This document shows positions 13,199 to 21,582 of a stretch of DNA of 46,884 bases, piece after piece. Made by a program: the position numbers and the translations under genes. Position 1 is the first letter of the stretch; the number at the start of each line of letters is the position of its first letter. Where the stretch lies: NCBI GenBank assembly GCA_029010575.1, contig JAQXKS010000033.1, positions 1-46,884 on the forward strand, in the 5' to 3' direction. Origin of the DNA: Bacteroidales bacterium. GTDB taxonomy: Bacteria; Bacteroidota; Bacteroidia; Bacteroidales; UBA932. The notes beneath the pieces were generated by a model, which saw only the letters and a list, made by a program, of their open reading frames with translations, had not been told where the DNA came from and ran no database searches.

Positions 13199-14545
13199 TT
13201 AGAAATATTTGTAGAATAAAGCAATAGATTCAATACCTTTTTCAAACTGTGAAATCAGGTAACTTTCGTTGGGTGAATGAATGGTGTCTCTTTCCAATCC
13301 GAAACCTATAAGGAGAGGATCGGCATTGAGGATTTGTTGCATCTGGGCAAGGATGGGAATACTTCCACCTCCTCTGCTGGGAACAGGGTCTATTCCGTAT
13401 ACTTCACCGATTGCGCGAGAAGCTGCCTGGTAAGCATCGGAAGAGATAGGGATGAGGAAGCCGTCACCACCGTGATGTGGTGTCACCTTGACTCTGACAC
13501 CCTTGGGTGCGATTCGCTCTATATGACGGATAAACAATTCGGTAATCTTTTCCCATTTCTGGTTGGGAACAAGTCGCATGGAGACCTTTGCGAAGGCTTT
13601 TGAAGGCAATACGGTCTTTGCTCCTTCTCCTGTGAATCCACCCCATATACCACATACGTCCAGACAAGGACGGATGCTGATACGTTCCTGGGTAGTGTAT
13701 CCCTTTTCTCCATCGACATCATCGATGTCCAGGAACTCATTGAACTCCTTCTGGTCAAATGGCGCCTTGGCAAAAAGGGCACGTTCCTGAGCGGAAAGTT
13801 CCACTACATCGTCATAGAATCCCTCTATAGTAATTCTTCCATCTTCATCCTTTAGTCTGTCTATGATGGTACAGAGGGCATTGAGAGGATTGACAATAGA
13901 ACCTCCGTAGTGGCCTGAGTGGAGATCCTTGTTGGGACCGTCAACTTCTATTTCCAGGTATGCAAGACCTCTCATGCCGCAGTTGATGGATGGAACCTTT
14001 TCGGAGAGCATTGTAGTATCTGACACGAGGATGATATCGCATTTGAGCAGATCCTTATGTTCCGTAACCCACTTTGCAAGGCTAGGAGAGCCTATCTCCT
14101 CTTCTCCTTCGAGAATGAATTTGATGTTATGTCTCTGCAGGTTATTCCTGACTATATATTCGAATGCCTTTATGTGCATGAACGACTGTCCCTTGTCATC
14201 GTTAGCTCCTCGTGCATAGATGGCACCGTCTCTGATCTGGGGATCGAACGGACCGCTCTTCCAAAGGTTGAGAGGGTCAACAGGCTGCACATCGTAATGA
14301 CCGTAGATCAGAATGGTTCTGGCTGCCGGATCTATAATCCTTTCGGCATAAACTACAGGATGTCCGGTAGTCTCATAGACATCTGCTCTCTGAGCTCCGG
14401 CCTCCTGAAGGAGTTTTACCAATGCGTTCGCACAAGTGTACATGTCCGCCTTATTTGCACTGTTTGAGCTGATGGAAGGAATCCTTAACAAAGAGAAAAG
14501 TTCTTCGAAAAATCTCTCTTTATTCTGATTGTAGTAATTTTTCAT
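13199..14545 (-). CDS. M20-family dipeptidase
   Basis: A 448-residue zinc dipeptidase of the M20 family (CNDP/PepV-like branch). Metal and catalytic motifs are LIYGHYDVQP (His and the catalytic Asp), RGANDDKG (bridging Asp) and EGEEEIGS (catalytic Glu-Glu), with a dimerisation domain at about 190-340. There is no signal peptide, so it is cytoplasmic and probably degrades imported or recycled dipeptides. It lies 12 nt after psd and 1 nt before pyrF; metabolic linkage is not obvious. Confidence 0.9.
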   Translation of the reverse strand: MKNYYNQNKERFFEELFSLLRIPSISSNSANKADMYTCANALVKLLQEAGAQRADVYETTGHPVVYAERIIDPAARTILIYGHYDVQPVDPLNLWKSGPFDPQIRDGAIYARGANDDKGQSFMHIKAFEYIVRNNLQRHNIKFILEGEEEIGSPSLAKWVTEHKDLLKCDIILVSDTTMLSEKVPSINCGMRGLAYLEIEVDGPNKDLHSGHYGGSIVNPLNALCTIIDRLKDEDGRITIEGFYDDVVELSAQERALFAKAPFDQKEFNEFLDIDDVDGEKGYTTQERISIRPCLDVCGIWGGFTGEGAKTVLPSKAFAKVSMRLVPNQKWEKITELFIRHIERIAPKGVRVKVTPHHGGDGFLIPISSDAYQAASRAIGEVYGIDPVPSRGGGSIPILAQMQQILNADPLLIGFGLERDTIHSPNESYLISQFEKGIESIALFYKYF

Positions 14546-14557
14546 ATTAATGTGTTT

Positions 14558-15223
14558 TTATTGTTTCTTAGCAAGCTGCGCGACAATAGTCTCCGATCCG
14601 GTAACCTTGTCACCTATCTTTACATTGATCTTGGTGTCCAGAGGAAGGAACAGGTCAGCTCGTGAACCGAACTTTATGAAACCTATCTGCTCTCCGGCTT
14701 TGAAGGGCTTCTGGTATTCGGCATAACATACCACTCTTCTGGCGAAGAGACCGGCAATCTGTCTGCACAGTACCTCTGTTCCATCCTCATTTTTCAGGAC
14801 AATGGTTGTCCTTTCGTTCTTTGTAGACGATTTGGGGTGCCATGCGGCAAGATAGTTGCCCGGATGGTATCTGAAAAAGGATATTATACCGGTTATTGGT
14901 GCCCAGTTTATATGTACGTTGAAAAACGACATGAAAACAGAGACCTGCAATCTTCTGTCATGAAAATATTCGTCCTCCTGAACCTCCTTGATAATCACAA
15001 TCTTGCCGTCAGCCGGTGCTGTTACCAGGTGGGAATCTCCGGTAGGAACTCTCTTGGGATCCCTAAAGAATGAAATGAAAAAGATTGCAAATAGCAGAGG
15101 TATTGCACTAAGAGTTATAGTCCACCATTTGATACCATTAAAATAGAAAAAAGAACCTGCCACCACTGCCGTAAAGAACAGGGATGTCAGGATAATCGTG
15201 GTACCTTCCTTGTGTATCTTCAT
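14558..15223 (-). CDS. psd: Phosphatidylserine decarboxylase proenzyme
   Basis: This enzyme converts phosphatidylserine to phosphatidylethanolamine. The 221-residue short (type II) proenzyme has two N-terminal membrane segments (about 10-50), the FFRDPKR motif and, near the C-terminus, IKFGSRADLFLP. The Gly-Ser in FGS is where self-cleavage makes the pyruvoyl cofactor. It sits 14 nt after cdsA, which supplies the CDP-diacylglycerol used to make its substrate, so the pair is a phospholipid unit. pssA is not in the window. Confidence 0.93.
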   Translation of the reverse strand: MKIHKEGTTIILTSLFFTAVVAGSFFYFNGIKWWTITLSAIPLLFAIFFISFFRDPKRVPTGDSHLVTAPADGKIVIIKEVQEDEYFHDRRLQVSVFMSFFNVHINWAPITGIISFFRYHPGNYLAAWHPKSSTKNERTTIVLKNEDGTEVLCRQIAGLFARRVVCYAEYQKPFKAGEQIGFIKFGSRADLFLPLDTKINVKIGDKVTGSETIVAQLAKKQ

Positions 15224-15237
15224 TATAGTCGCTTCAA

Positions 15238-16077
15238 TTATACGGTTATCAATATCAAGTAAATGACACAGGCCGGGAAGGCGAACAAGGCACCGTCGAA
15301 TCTGTCGAGCAGACCTCCGTGTCCTGGCATTATCCTGCCTGAGTCCTTAACCCCAAAGTTACGTTTAAATTGTGATTCTGCCAAATCTCCGACAGTACTT
15401 GTTATATTAATTATCAAAGCCAGAATCAAAGAGTCTTGCAATGAGATGTTTACAAAAGATATATACTGAAGAGCCCAGCCGGCAGCAAGTGTGACAATAA
15501 GGCCTCCGAGGTATCCGGCCCATGATTTTTTAGGAGAAACTGAGGGAAACAGTTTCGCTTTCCATACTCTACCCAAGGTAATCCCGAAGAGATATGCCCC
15601 AACATCGCTGGTCCAGATTAGTATCATAATGAAAAGAAGGGGCATGCCGTTGAACTGTCCGAATATGTCGAATACCGCCAAATTGGTCATAGCAAACGGG
15701 AGGGCGATATAAAGGAGTGAAGAGACCATCCAAGCCACACCTTCATAATGGTTTTTTTCTTTGCCAAAGAGGATGATGACATAGATCATCATAACCCCGG
15801 CCGGTAAGAGAAACAGCCATTTCAGGCTAAGGCCTGTGTACAGACCGAGAAAGAGCAGTATGAAGAGGGCACAGCCGGTCACTATGCACATAGCCTGAGC
15901 AAGGAGGTTCTGTCTGCCCATTACTACATTCATGTATTCTCTCATCATTATCGCAATTGCACCTGTGAAGAGGATGCAATATAGAAATGGATGAACCATA
16001 AGCGAACCAACGAACAAGGCAACGAAAATAATTCCGCTGCCTGTTCGTGTCAATAAATTTCGGATTGTATTATTCAT
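15238..16077 (-). CDS. cdsA: Phosphatidate cytidylyltransferase
   Basis: This integral membrane enzyme makes CDP-diacylglycerol from phosphatidic acid and CTP. The 279 residues have about eight membrane segments. The family signature is SPKKSWAGYLGG, then KRNFGVKDSGRIMPGHGGLLDRFDG (read as KRNFGVKDSGR and MPGHGGLLDRFDG), with the metal-binding Asp residues. Its ATG overlaps the ftsH stop by one base (ATTA on the plus strand), a sign of coupled translation, and psd follows 14 nt later. Confidence 0.95.
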   Translation of the reverse strand: MNNTIRNLLTRTGSGIIFVALFVGSLMVHPFLYCILFTGAIAIMMREYMNVVMGRQNLLAQAMCIVTGCALFILLFLGLYTGLSLKWLFLLPAGVMMIYVIILFGKEKNHYEGVAWMVSSLLYIALPFAMTNLAVFDIFGQFNGMPLLFIMILIWTSDVGAYLFGITLGRVWKAKLFPSVSPKKSWAGYLGGLIVTLAAGWALQYISFVNISLQDSLILALIINITSTVGDLAESQFKRNFGVKDSGRIMPGHGGLLDRFDGALFAFPACVIYLILITV

Positions 16078-18038
16078 TATGCCTGATTATCCTCTTTTTT
16101 ACGTTTTCCGAAGATATTTTCGAGATCCTCTGCAAAGATAACCTCTCTTTCGAGAAGCATCTGAGCGAGTTGGGTGAATCCTTCGATGTTCTCGTTCAGT
16201 ATTCTCAGTGCAGTATTGTGTGCAGAGTCAATGAACTTTTTGGCTTCGCTGTCAATGAGCTCTGCAGTCTTCTCACTATATGGCTTGTCTACAGAATAGC
16301 CTCTGCTTCCGGTGGAGTCGTAGAATGAGATATTTCCAACCTCTTTACTCATTCCGAAGTAGGTAACCATTGCATAAGCCTGCTTGGTGGCCTTTTCCAG
16401 ATCGCTGAGCGCACCGGTGGATATCCTGCCGTTTATAATCTCTTCAGCAGCACGGCCTCCTAATGTTGCAGCCATCTCGTCCATCATCTGCTCGGTAGTG
16501 GTGATCTGTCTCTCTTCAGGGAGATACCATGCAGCTCCTAGAGCCTGTCCTCGAGGGATTATCGTCACTTTGAGCAGAGGGTTGGCATTAGGCAGAAGCC
16601 AGCTTACGGTGGCGTGACCTGCTTCGTGGAAGGCAATGGTTCTTTTTTCCTGGGGAGAGATAATCTTGCTCTTTCTCTCCAGACCGCCCACTATCCTGTC
16701 AATAGCATCGAGGAAATCCTGTTTGTCAATTGCGCTTTTGTCCCTTCTGGCAGCTATGAGTGCAGCCTCGTTGCAGACATTTGCAATGTCGGCTCCTGAG
16801 AAGCCAGGTGTCTGCTTTGCAAGGAATTCGATGTCGAATCCATCTACCAGCTTGAGTTTGCGGCAGTGAACTTTGAATATTTCGAGGCGCTCTTTCTGCT
16901 CAGGCAGGTCTACGTGTATCTGCCTGTCGAAACGGCCTGCTCTCATGAGAGCCTTATCGAGGATGTCAGCCCTGTTGGTGGCAGCAAGAATAATTACTCC
17001 GGAGTTGGTACCGAATCCATCCATCTCTGTAAGGAGCTGGTTGAGTGTATTCTCCCTTTCATCATTTGAAGAGAAGCCCACATTCTTGCTTCTGGCGCGT
17101 CCCACTGCATCTATTTCATCGATGAAGACTATGCAGGGAGCTTTCTCTTTTGCCTGCTTGAAAAGATCCCTTACCCTGGAGGCTCCTACACCCACGAACA
17201 TCTCCACGAAATCGGAACCTGATATGGAGAAGAAAGGTACATTGGCCTCACCGGCAACTGCCTTTGCAAGAAGGGTCTTACCGGTACCCGGAGGTCCTAC
17301 AAGGAGAGCTCCTTTGGGAATCTTTCCTCCCAATGCCGTATATTTTTTGGGATTCTTGAGGAAGTCTACAATCTCCATAACCTCGACCTTGGCCTCTTCC
17401 AGACCGGCTACATCCTTGAAGGTAACTTTATTGTTATTGCTGTTTTCATAGAGTTTCGCCTGTGATTTGCCGACATTGAAGATGCCGTTTCCTCCTCCTG
17501 CTCCACCCATTCCTTTCTGCATGGGTCTGAACATTATAAAATAGAGGAATGCGAACATCAACAGAGGGAAGAGTAGCCACTCAAAGATTCCGCCCAAATA
17601 GTCTCTGCGGTATTCGGTCTCAAGTATGAAACGCTTCTGCGCAGGGAGTGATTCACGAAGGTCTCCCAATGTCTGTTCGGCATTGAAACTCTCAGAGACA
17701 ATAAAAAAGAAATGTGGTCCTGCCTTGGGAATGTTGCCGTTGAAGTATCTGTTCGAGTATTTGTACAAAGAATCTTTATAGATATATACTTCAGCTCTCT
17801 TAAGATTAGATATGTATGTGATTTTCTCAACGTCACCCGAGGGGATCATTCTTTCTGTCACTGTGGTCCATTCAGTCTTAACGGCCTCTGTGGAGTTCTT
17901 CATGCCAAAGTACAGAAGAACTGCTCCGAAAAGAAGATAGACTCCCCATATGGAGAAATTTTTTCTTTTAGCCTTTTTGTTGTTTGGCTGTTTGTTTTTT
18001 TGTCCGGAATCCGGGTTGTTTATATTGGTATTTGCCAT
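16077..18038 (-). CDS. ftsH: ATP-dependent zinc metalloprotease FtsH
   Basis: A membrane-anchored AAA+ protease that degrades misfolded membrane proteins and regulatory proteins. The 653 residues comprise a basic Asn/Lys-rich N-terminus (1-28), TM1 (about 29-46), a periplasmic domain, TM2 (about 153-170), the AAA module with GPPGTGKT (248-255) and FIDEIDAVG, and the zinc site HEAGH. The ATG at 18038, 4 nt after the rsfS stop, is preferred; the longer frame would begin inside rsfS. The same order, rsfS-ftsH-cdsA, is seen in other Bacteroidota. Confidence 0.96.
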   Translation of the reverse strand: MANTNINNPDSGQKNKQPNNKKAKRKNFSIWGVYLLFGAVLLYFGMKNSTEAVKTEWTTVTERMIPSGDVEKITYISNLKRAEVYIYKDSLYKYSNRYFNGNIPKAGPHFFFIVSESFNAEQTLGDLRESLPAQKRFILETEYRRDYLGGIFEWLLFPLLMFAFLYFIMFRPMQKGMGGAGGGNGIFNVGKSQAKLYENSNNNKVTFKDVAGLEEAKVEVMEIVDFLKNPKKYTALGGKIPKGALLVGPPGTGKTLLAKAVAGEANVPFFSISGSDFVEMFVGVGASRVRDLFKQAKEKAPCIVFIDEIDAVGRARSKNVGFSSNDERENTLNQLLTEMDGFGTNSGVIILAATNRADILDKALMRAGRFDRQIHVDLPEQKERLEIFKVHCRKLKLVDGFDIEFLAKQTPGFSGADIANVCNEAALIAARRDKSAIDKQDFLDAIDRIVGGLERKSKIISPQEKRTIAFHEAGHATVSWLLPNANPLLKVTIIPRGQALGAAWYLPEERQITTTEQMMDEMAATLGGRAAEEIINGRISTGALSDLEKATKQAYAMVTYFGMSKEVGNISFYDSTGSRGYSVDKPYSEKTAELIDSEAKKFIDSAHNTALRILNENIEGFTQLAQMLLEREVIFAEDLENIFGKRKKEDNQA

Positions 18039-18042
18039 ATTG

Positions 18043-18390
18043 TTATTCTTCGTCCTTATAATCTTTTCTCTCTGCGTCAGCCCACAAGTCTTCAAGTCTG
18101 TAGAAGTTTCTGTATTCTGTCTGGAAGATATGTACTACAACATTAAGATAATCAAGAATCACCCAGAATCCGTTTTCCTGTCCCTGAGTTCTATGTACCT
18201 TGATTCCAAGTATTTCGATCATTTTTTCTTCGATGTTGTCTGCTATTGCACATACCTGTGTGGTCGAGTCGGCGTTGCAGATGACAAAATGATCTGTGAT
18301 GGCTGTTCCGATACCTGTCAGATCAAGTGAACATACTCCTTTTCCCTTCTTTTCAAGTATTGCGTCTGTAATTACTTCAAGTTCTTTCAT
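18043..18390 (-). CDS. rsfS: Ribosomal silencing factor RsfS
   Basis: RsfS (RsfA/Iojap family) binds ribosomal protein uL14 and keeps the 50S subunit from joining 30S when nutrients are scarce. The 115 residues carry the family pattern: AITDHFVICNADSTTQVCAI and GFWVILDYLNVVVHIF. It is the first gene of the operon that ends in mnmE, with a TATATTTG promoter element just upstream. Confidence 0.93.
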   Translation of the reverse strand: MKELEVITDAILEKKGKGVCSLDLTGIGTAITDHFVICNADSTTQVCAIADNIEEKMIEILGIKVHRTQGQENGFWVILDYLNVVVHIFQTEYRNFYRLEDLWADAERKDYKDEE

Positions 18391-18447
18391 TGTAAATTGA
18401 TATTATTAGTACATTTGCTTTTTTGCAAATATACAAAATTACGAAAA
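18391..18447. promoter_or_regulatory. Divergent rsfS / birA promoters
   Basis: The 57-bp gap carries TATATTTG on the minus strand (18433 to 18426) facing rsfS and TACATTTG on the plus strand (18410-18417) facing birA. Both fit the Bacteroidota -7 consensus TAnnTTTG; the -33 boxes are weak. There is no BirA-type operator, in keeping with a BirA that lacks a DNA-binding domain. Confidence 0.5.
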
Positions 18448-19215
18448 ATGTGCCATAAACTTTATTGGATGGAGTCAACAGACTCTACAAACTTGGATGC
18501 GGTAAGGGGGAAAGATGCCAATGATGATAAAACAGTGTGGTTCGCCGAGTATCAGACTGCCGGAAAGGGCCAGCGCGGCAACAAGTGGAGCAGCCACCGC
18601 GCAGAGAATCTCACCTTCTCCATACTGCTCAAACCTACACAGATAGCGGCTGCCGGTCAGTATGCCATTTCTATGGCGTGTGCAGTCGGTGTAGTCAATT
18701 ACCTTGGGAAACTGGGACTTCAAGCCAAGATCAAGTGGCCAAACGATATTTATATAGCTGACAGAAAAATTTGTGGGATGTTGATAGAAAATTTTCTTGA
18801 TGGTGACAGATTGTCAGTCAGTATATGTGGAATTGGTCTAAATGTCAATCAGAAAGAGTTCCCTGACAATATTCCCAACCCGACTTCAGTGGTGCGTGAA
18901 CTTGGGTGCGGTGAGCTGGATATCCGGAAAGAGTTGAATTCTCTTTTGGACTCTATACTCGAACTATATGATAATCTGTGCAATGATATGGAGGGAACCA
19001 CTCAAATGCTTTGGAATTTCTTTGAAGAGCATCTCTACCGTAAGGATATTTGGTGCGAGTTTGAGCAGACAGAGTATTTTGAAGGTGGCGAACCAATGCG
19101 TTTCGAAGGGTGCATCAGAGGTATAGATAGAAAAAGTGCCCGTATCGTTATCGAAAAACGTGACGGGCACCGTGAACTCTATTATTTCAAGGAGATCAGG
19201 TATATCATATTATAA
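18448..19215 (+). CDS. birA: Biotin--[acetyl-CoA-carboxylase] ligase
   Basis: This enzyme activates biotin as biotinyl-AMP and attaches it to carboxylase biotin-carrier domains. The 255 residues cover only the catalytic and C-terminal domains. Motifs are STDSTNLDA near the N-terminus, the adenylate-binding GKGQRGNKWSS and IKWPNDIYI with the catalytic Lys. No N-terminal HTH is present, so it is not a repressor. The ATG at 18448 gives the normal family N-terminus. It converges with rho, whose stop is 14 nt away, and no clear terminator was seen between them. Confidence 0.94.
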   Translation: MCHKLYWMESTDSTNLDAVRGKDANDDKTVWFAEYQTAGKGQRGNKWSSHRAENLTFSILLKPTQIAAAGQYAISMACAVGVVNYLGKLGLQAKIKWPNDIYIADRKICGMLIENFLDGDRLSVSICGIGLNVNQKEFPDNIPNPTSVVRELGCGELDIRKELNSLLDSILELYDNLCNDMEGTTQMLWNFFEEHLYRKDIWCEFEQTEYFEGGEPMRFEGCIRGIDRKSARIVIEKRDGHRELYYFKEIRYIIL

Positions 19216-19229
19216 TGTTGTGACATATG

Positions 19230-21158
19230 CTATTCTCCGTTTTGCATCGAAATGAGGAACTCTTCGTTGCTGATTGTGGATTCCAGCCTCTTTTTCATGA
19301 ATTCCATTGCTTCGACACTGGTCATATCCGCAAGATAGTTGCGTAGTATCCACAAGCGGTTGATCTTGTCCTTTTCCAGAAGGAGATCGTCGCGACGTGT
19401 AGAACTGAGTGTAACATCCACTGCAGGGAAGATTCGCTTGTTGGCAAGTCTTCTGTCGAGCTGAAGTTCCATGTTTCCTGTACCTTTGAACTCTTCAAAG
19501 ATTACATCGTCCATCTTGGATCCTGTATCTGTGAGGGCGGTGGCCAGGATGGTGAGTGATCCACCTTTTTCAATGTTGCGTGCAGCTCCAAAAAATCTCT
19601 TTGGTTTATGTAGTGCGTTTGCATCTACACCACCTGAGAGTACCTTTCCGGAGGCAGGCTGTACGGTATTGAAGGCTCTTGCAAGGCGTGTAATCGAGTC
19701 GAGCAGGATGACTACATCATGTCCGCATTCGACTAATCTTTTTGCCTTTTCAAGGACGATGCTTGCTACCTTTACATGTCTTTCAGCCGGTTCGTCAAAT
19801 GTAGATGCTATTACCTCAGCCTTTACACTTCTGGCCATGTCTGTAACCTCTTCAGGCCTTTCGTCAATCAGAAGGACTATCATGTAGACTTCTGGATGGT
19901 TTTCTGCAATGGCGTTGGCAATGGATTTTAGCAACATTGTCTTACCTGTCTTTGGCTGAGCCACTATCAGACCTCTCTGTCCTTTACCTATGGGGGTAAA
20001 CAAGTCTACGATTCTGCATGAAAGGTCGTTATGTCCATTTCCCGTAATATTGAATTTTTCGTCCGGGAACAGAGGTGTAAGAAAATCAAAAGGAACTCTG
20101 TCTCTGATGAATTCTGGAGAACGTCCGTTGATGGTATTGATTTTTACCAAAGGGAAGTATTTATCTCCCTCTCTTGGAGGACGGATTTCGCCAAGGATGG
20201 TGTCTCCTGTCTTAAGGGCATAGCTCTTGATTTGGTTCTGAGATACATAGATGTCATCGGGAGAATTGAGGTAATTGTAGTCCGATGATCTGAGGAAACC
20301 ATATCCATCGGGCATGATCTCAAGTACACCCGTTGCCTCTACGATACCCTCGTATTCAATTCGGGCACTGTTCTCTTTTTCTTCTTCAACAATACTCTCG
20401 GCAAGTTCGTTTCTCTTTTCCTTTTCTTTATCCTTTTCACGATGTTGCCTCTTGTTGGTGAACTGATGCTCCTGTGTCTGCTTTGCAGGAGCTAAAGAAA
20501 CTTTGTCATCGGCTGTAGCATCTATGGTTTCTGCCTCTTTTACGGGTACAGCCTCATGCTGTTCAACCACCTTTTTTTCAAGGTTCTCTTCGCGTTCTCT
20601 TCTTTCAAGGTACTCCTTCTGAAGTTCCCATTTGTTCTTCTTCTTGCGTCCTCTTTTTTCGGTTTGTCTCTTTTCACGCTTGTCGGTGACAGCTAGTTCG
20701 GTATCGGATGATGACTTCTCCTGGCTGCTCACTTTTTCTACTGATTCAGTGTTTGGAGCATCTTCCTCTTTAACAAGAACTTGTTCTGCATTAATGGGAT
20801 TCTTTCTTGGGCGTCCTCTTTTTCTTTTAGTAGGCTGTGAAACTGTCTCTTCCTTTGGCTTCAATTCAGACTTTTCATCCTTTGAAGCGTCATTATTCCG
20901 GAGCTCAGAGTCGTTATCTCGATTACCTTCCGGTGTGATACTCATTGAACTCTCTTCAGAAGGCTTGACTTCCTCTTTTTTGGAAATCCTTTTCCTTCTG
21001 AGTCGGGGGGTCTCTTTGCTCTGTACAGCCTGTTCATCGAGAATCTTGTATACAAGCGCCTCCTTGTCCATAGTCTCGGCACGCTTTATTCCCAACTCCT
21101 TGGCAATTGTATGGAGCTCCTCTGGTGACTTCTTGTCTAAATCTGAAATACTATACAT
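19230..21158 (-). CDS. rho: Transcription termination factor Rho with long disordered insertion
   Basis: A hexameric RNA helicase that terminates transcription. The 642 residues are far more than the about 420 of E. coli Rho. They comprise a Rho N-terminal helical domain (about 1-45), a charged low-complexity insertion (about 48-265), the RNA-binding OB fold ([14 protein letters not shown]), and the ATPase core with AQPKTGKT (Walker A) and [13 protein letters not shown] (Walker B). The insertion contains [10 protein letters not shown] (about 111-120), an AT-hook-like sequence. Similar insertions are known in Bacteroidota Rho; in Bacteroides thetaiotaomicron the region is linked to phase separation. 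ridA lies 4 nt upstream. Confidence 0.96.
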   Translation of the reverse strand: MYSISDLDKKSPEELHTIAKELGIKRAETMDKEALVYKILDEQAVQSKETPRLRRKRISKKEEVKPSEESSMSITPEGNRDNDSELRNNDASKDEKSELKPKEETVSQPTKRKRGRPRKNPINAEQVLVKEEDAPNTESVEKVSSQEKSSSDTELAVTDKREKRQTEKRGRKKKNKWELQKEYLERREREENLEKKVVEQHEAVPVKEAETIDATADDKVSLAPAKQTQEHQFTNKRQHREKDKEKEKRNELAESIVEEEKENSARIEYEGIVEATGVLEIMPDGYGFLRSSDYNYLNSPDDIYVSQNQIKSYALKTGDTILGEIRPPREGDKYFPLVKINTINGRSPEFIRDRVPFDFLTPLFPDEKFNITGNGHNDLSCRIVDLFTPIGKGQRGLIVAQPKTGKTMLLKSIANAIAENHPEVYMIVLLIDERPEEVTDMARSVKAEVIASTFDEPAERHVKVASIVLEKAKRLVECGHDVVILLDSITRLARAFNTVQPASGKVLSGGVDANALHKPKRFFGAARNIEKGGSLTILATALTDTGSKMDDVIFEEFKGTGNMELQLDRRLANKRIFPAVDVTLSSTRRDDLLLEKDKINRLWILRNYLADMTSVEAMEFMKKRLESTISNEEFLISMQNGE

Positions 21159-21162
21159 ATTG

Positions 21163-21540
21163 TTACTTCACAGCTATTACTTCTGCTTCAACCAATGCGC
21201 CTTTAGGAAGGGCAGCTACCTGAAATGCAACGCGTGCAGGATAAGGTGCTGAGAAATATTTGGCATAGATTTCATTCATTGTGGCGAAATCAGACATATT
21301 CTGAAGATATACAGTAGTCTTTACCACATTGCAATAGTCGTATCCGGCTTCGCGCAGAACATATCCGAGGTTGGTGAAAACCATTTCAATCTGTTCTCTG
21401 ACTCCTCCGGGTACGAATTCACCGGTTTTCGCATCAATAGGAAGCTGTCCTGATACATAAAGAGTTCCATTTGCTTCGATAGCTTGTGAATAGGGTCCCA
21501 CTGCAGCTGGTGCAAGGGGGCTTGCAATTACTTTTGCCAT
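21163..21540 (-). CDS. ridA: RidA family enamine/imine deaminase
   Basis: RidA hydrolyses reactive 2-aminoacrylate and related enamines made by PLP enzymes. The 125 residues match the usual length. The family signature near the C-terminus, [21 protein letters not shown] (given as [12 protein letters not shown] then PKGALVEAE), includes the substrate-binding Arg. It lies 42 nt after lptD and 4 nt before rho, so it may be co-transcribed with either. Confidence 0.95.
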   Translation of the reverse strand: MAKVIASPLAPAAVGPYSQAIEANGTLYVSGQLPIDAKTGEFVPGGVREQIEMVFTNLGYVLREAGYDYCNVVKTTVYLQNMSDFATMNEIYAKYFSAPYPARVAFQVAALPKGALVEAEVIAVK

Positions 21541-21582
21541 AATTCTAAAAAATTAAAAGTTAATAAATTATTAATTGTATCT

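Noticed and set aside
16873-17451. 192-codon plus-strand frame opposite ftsH
   Set aside because: Antisense shadow of the AAA domain.
20632-21252. 206-codon plus-strand frame opposite the Rho insertion
   Set aside because: It results from the Lys/Glu-rich low-complexity coding of rho; Phe/Ser-rich translation without a domain.
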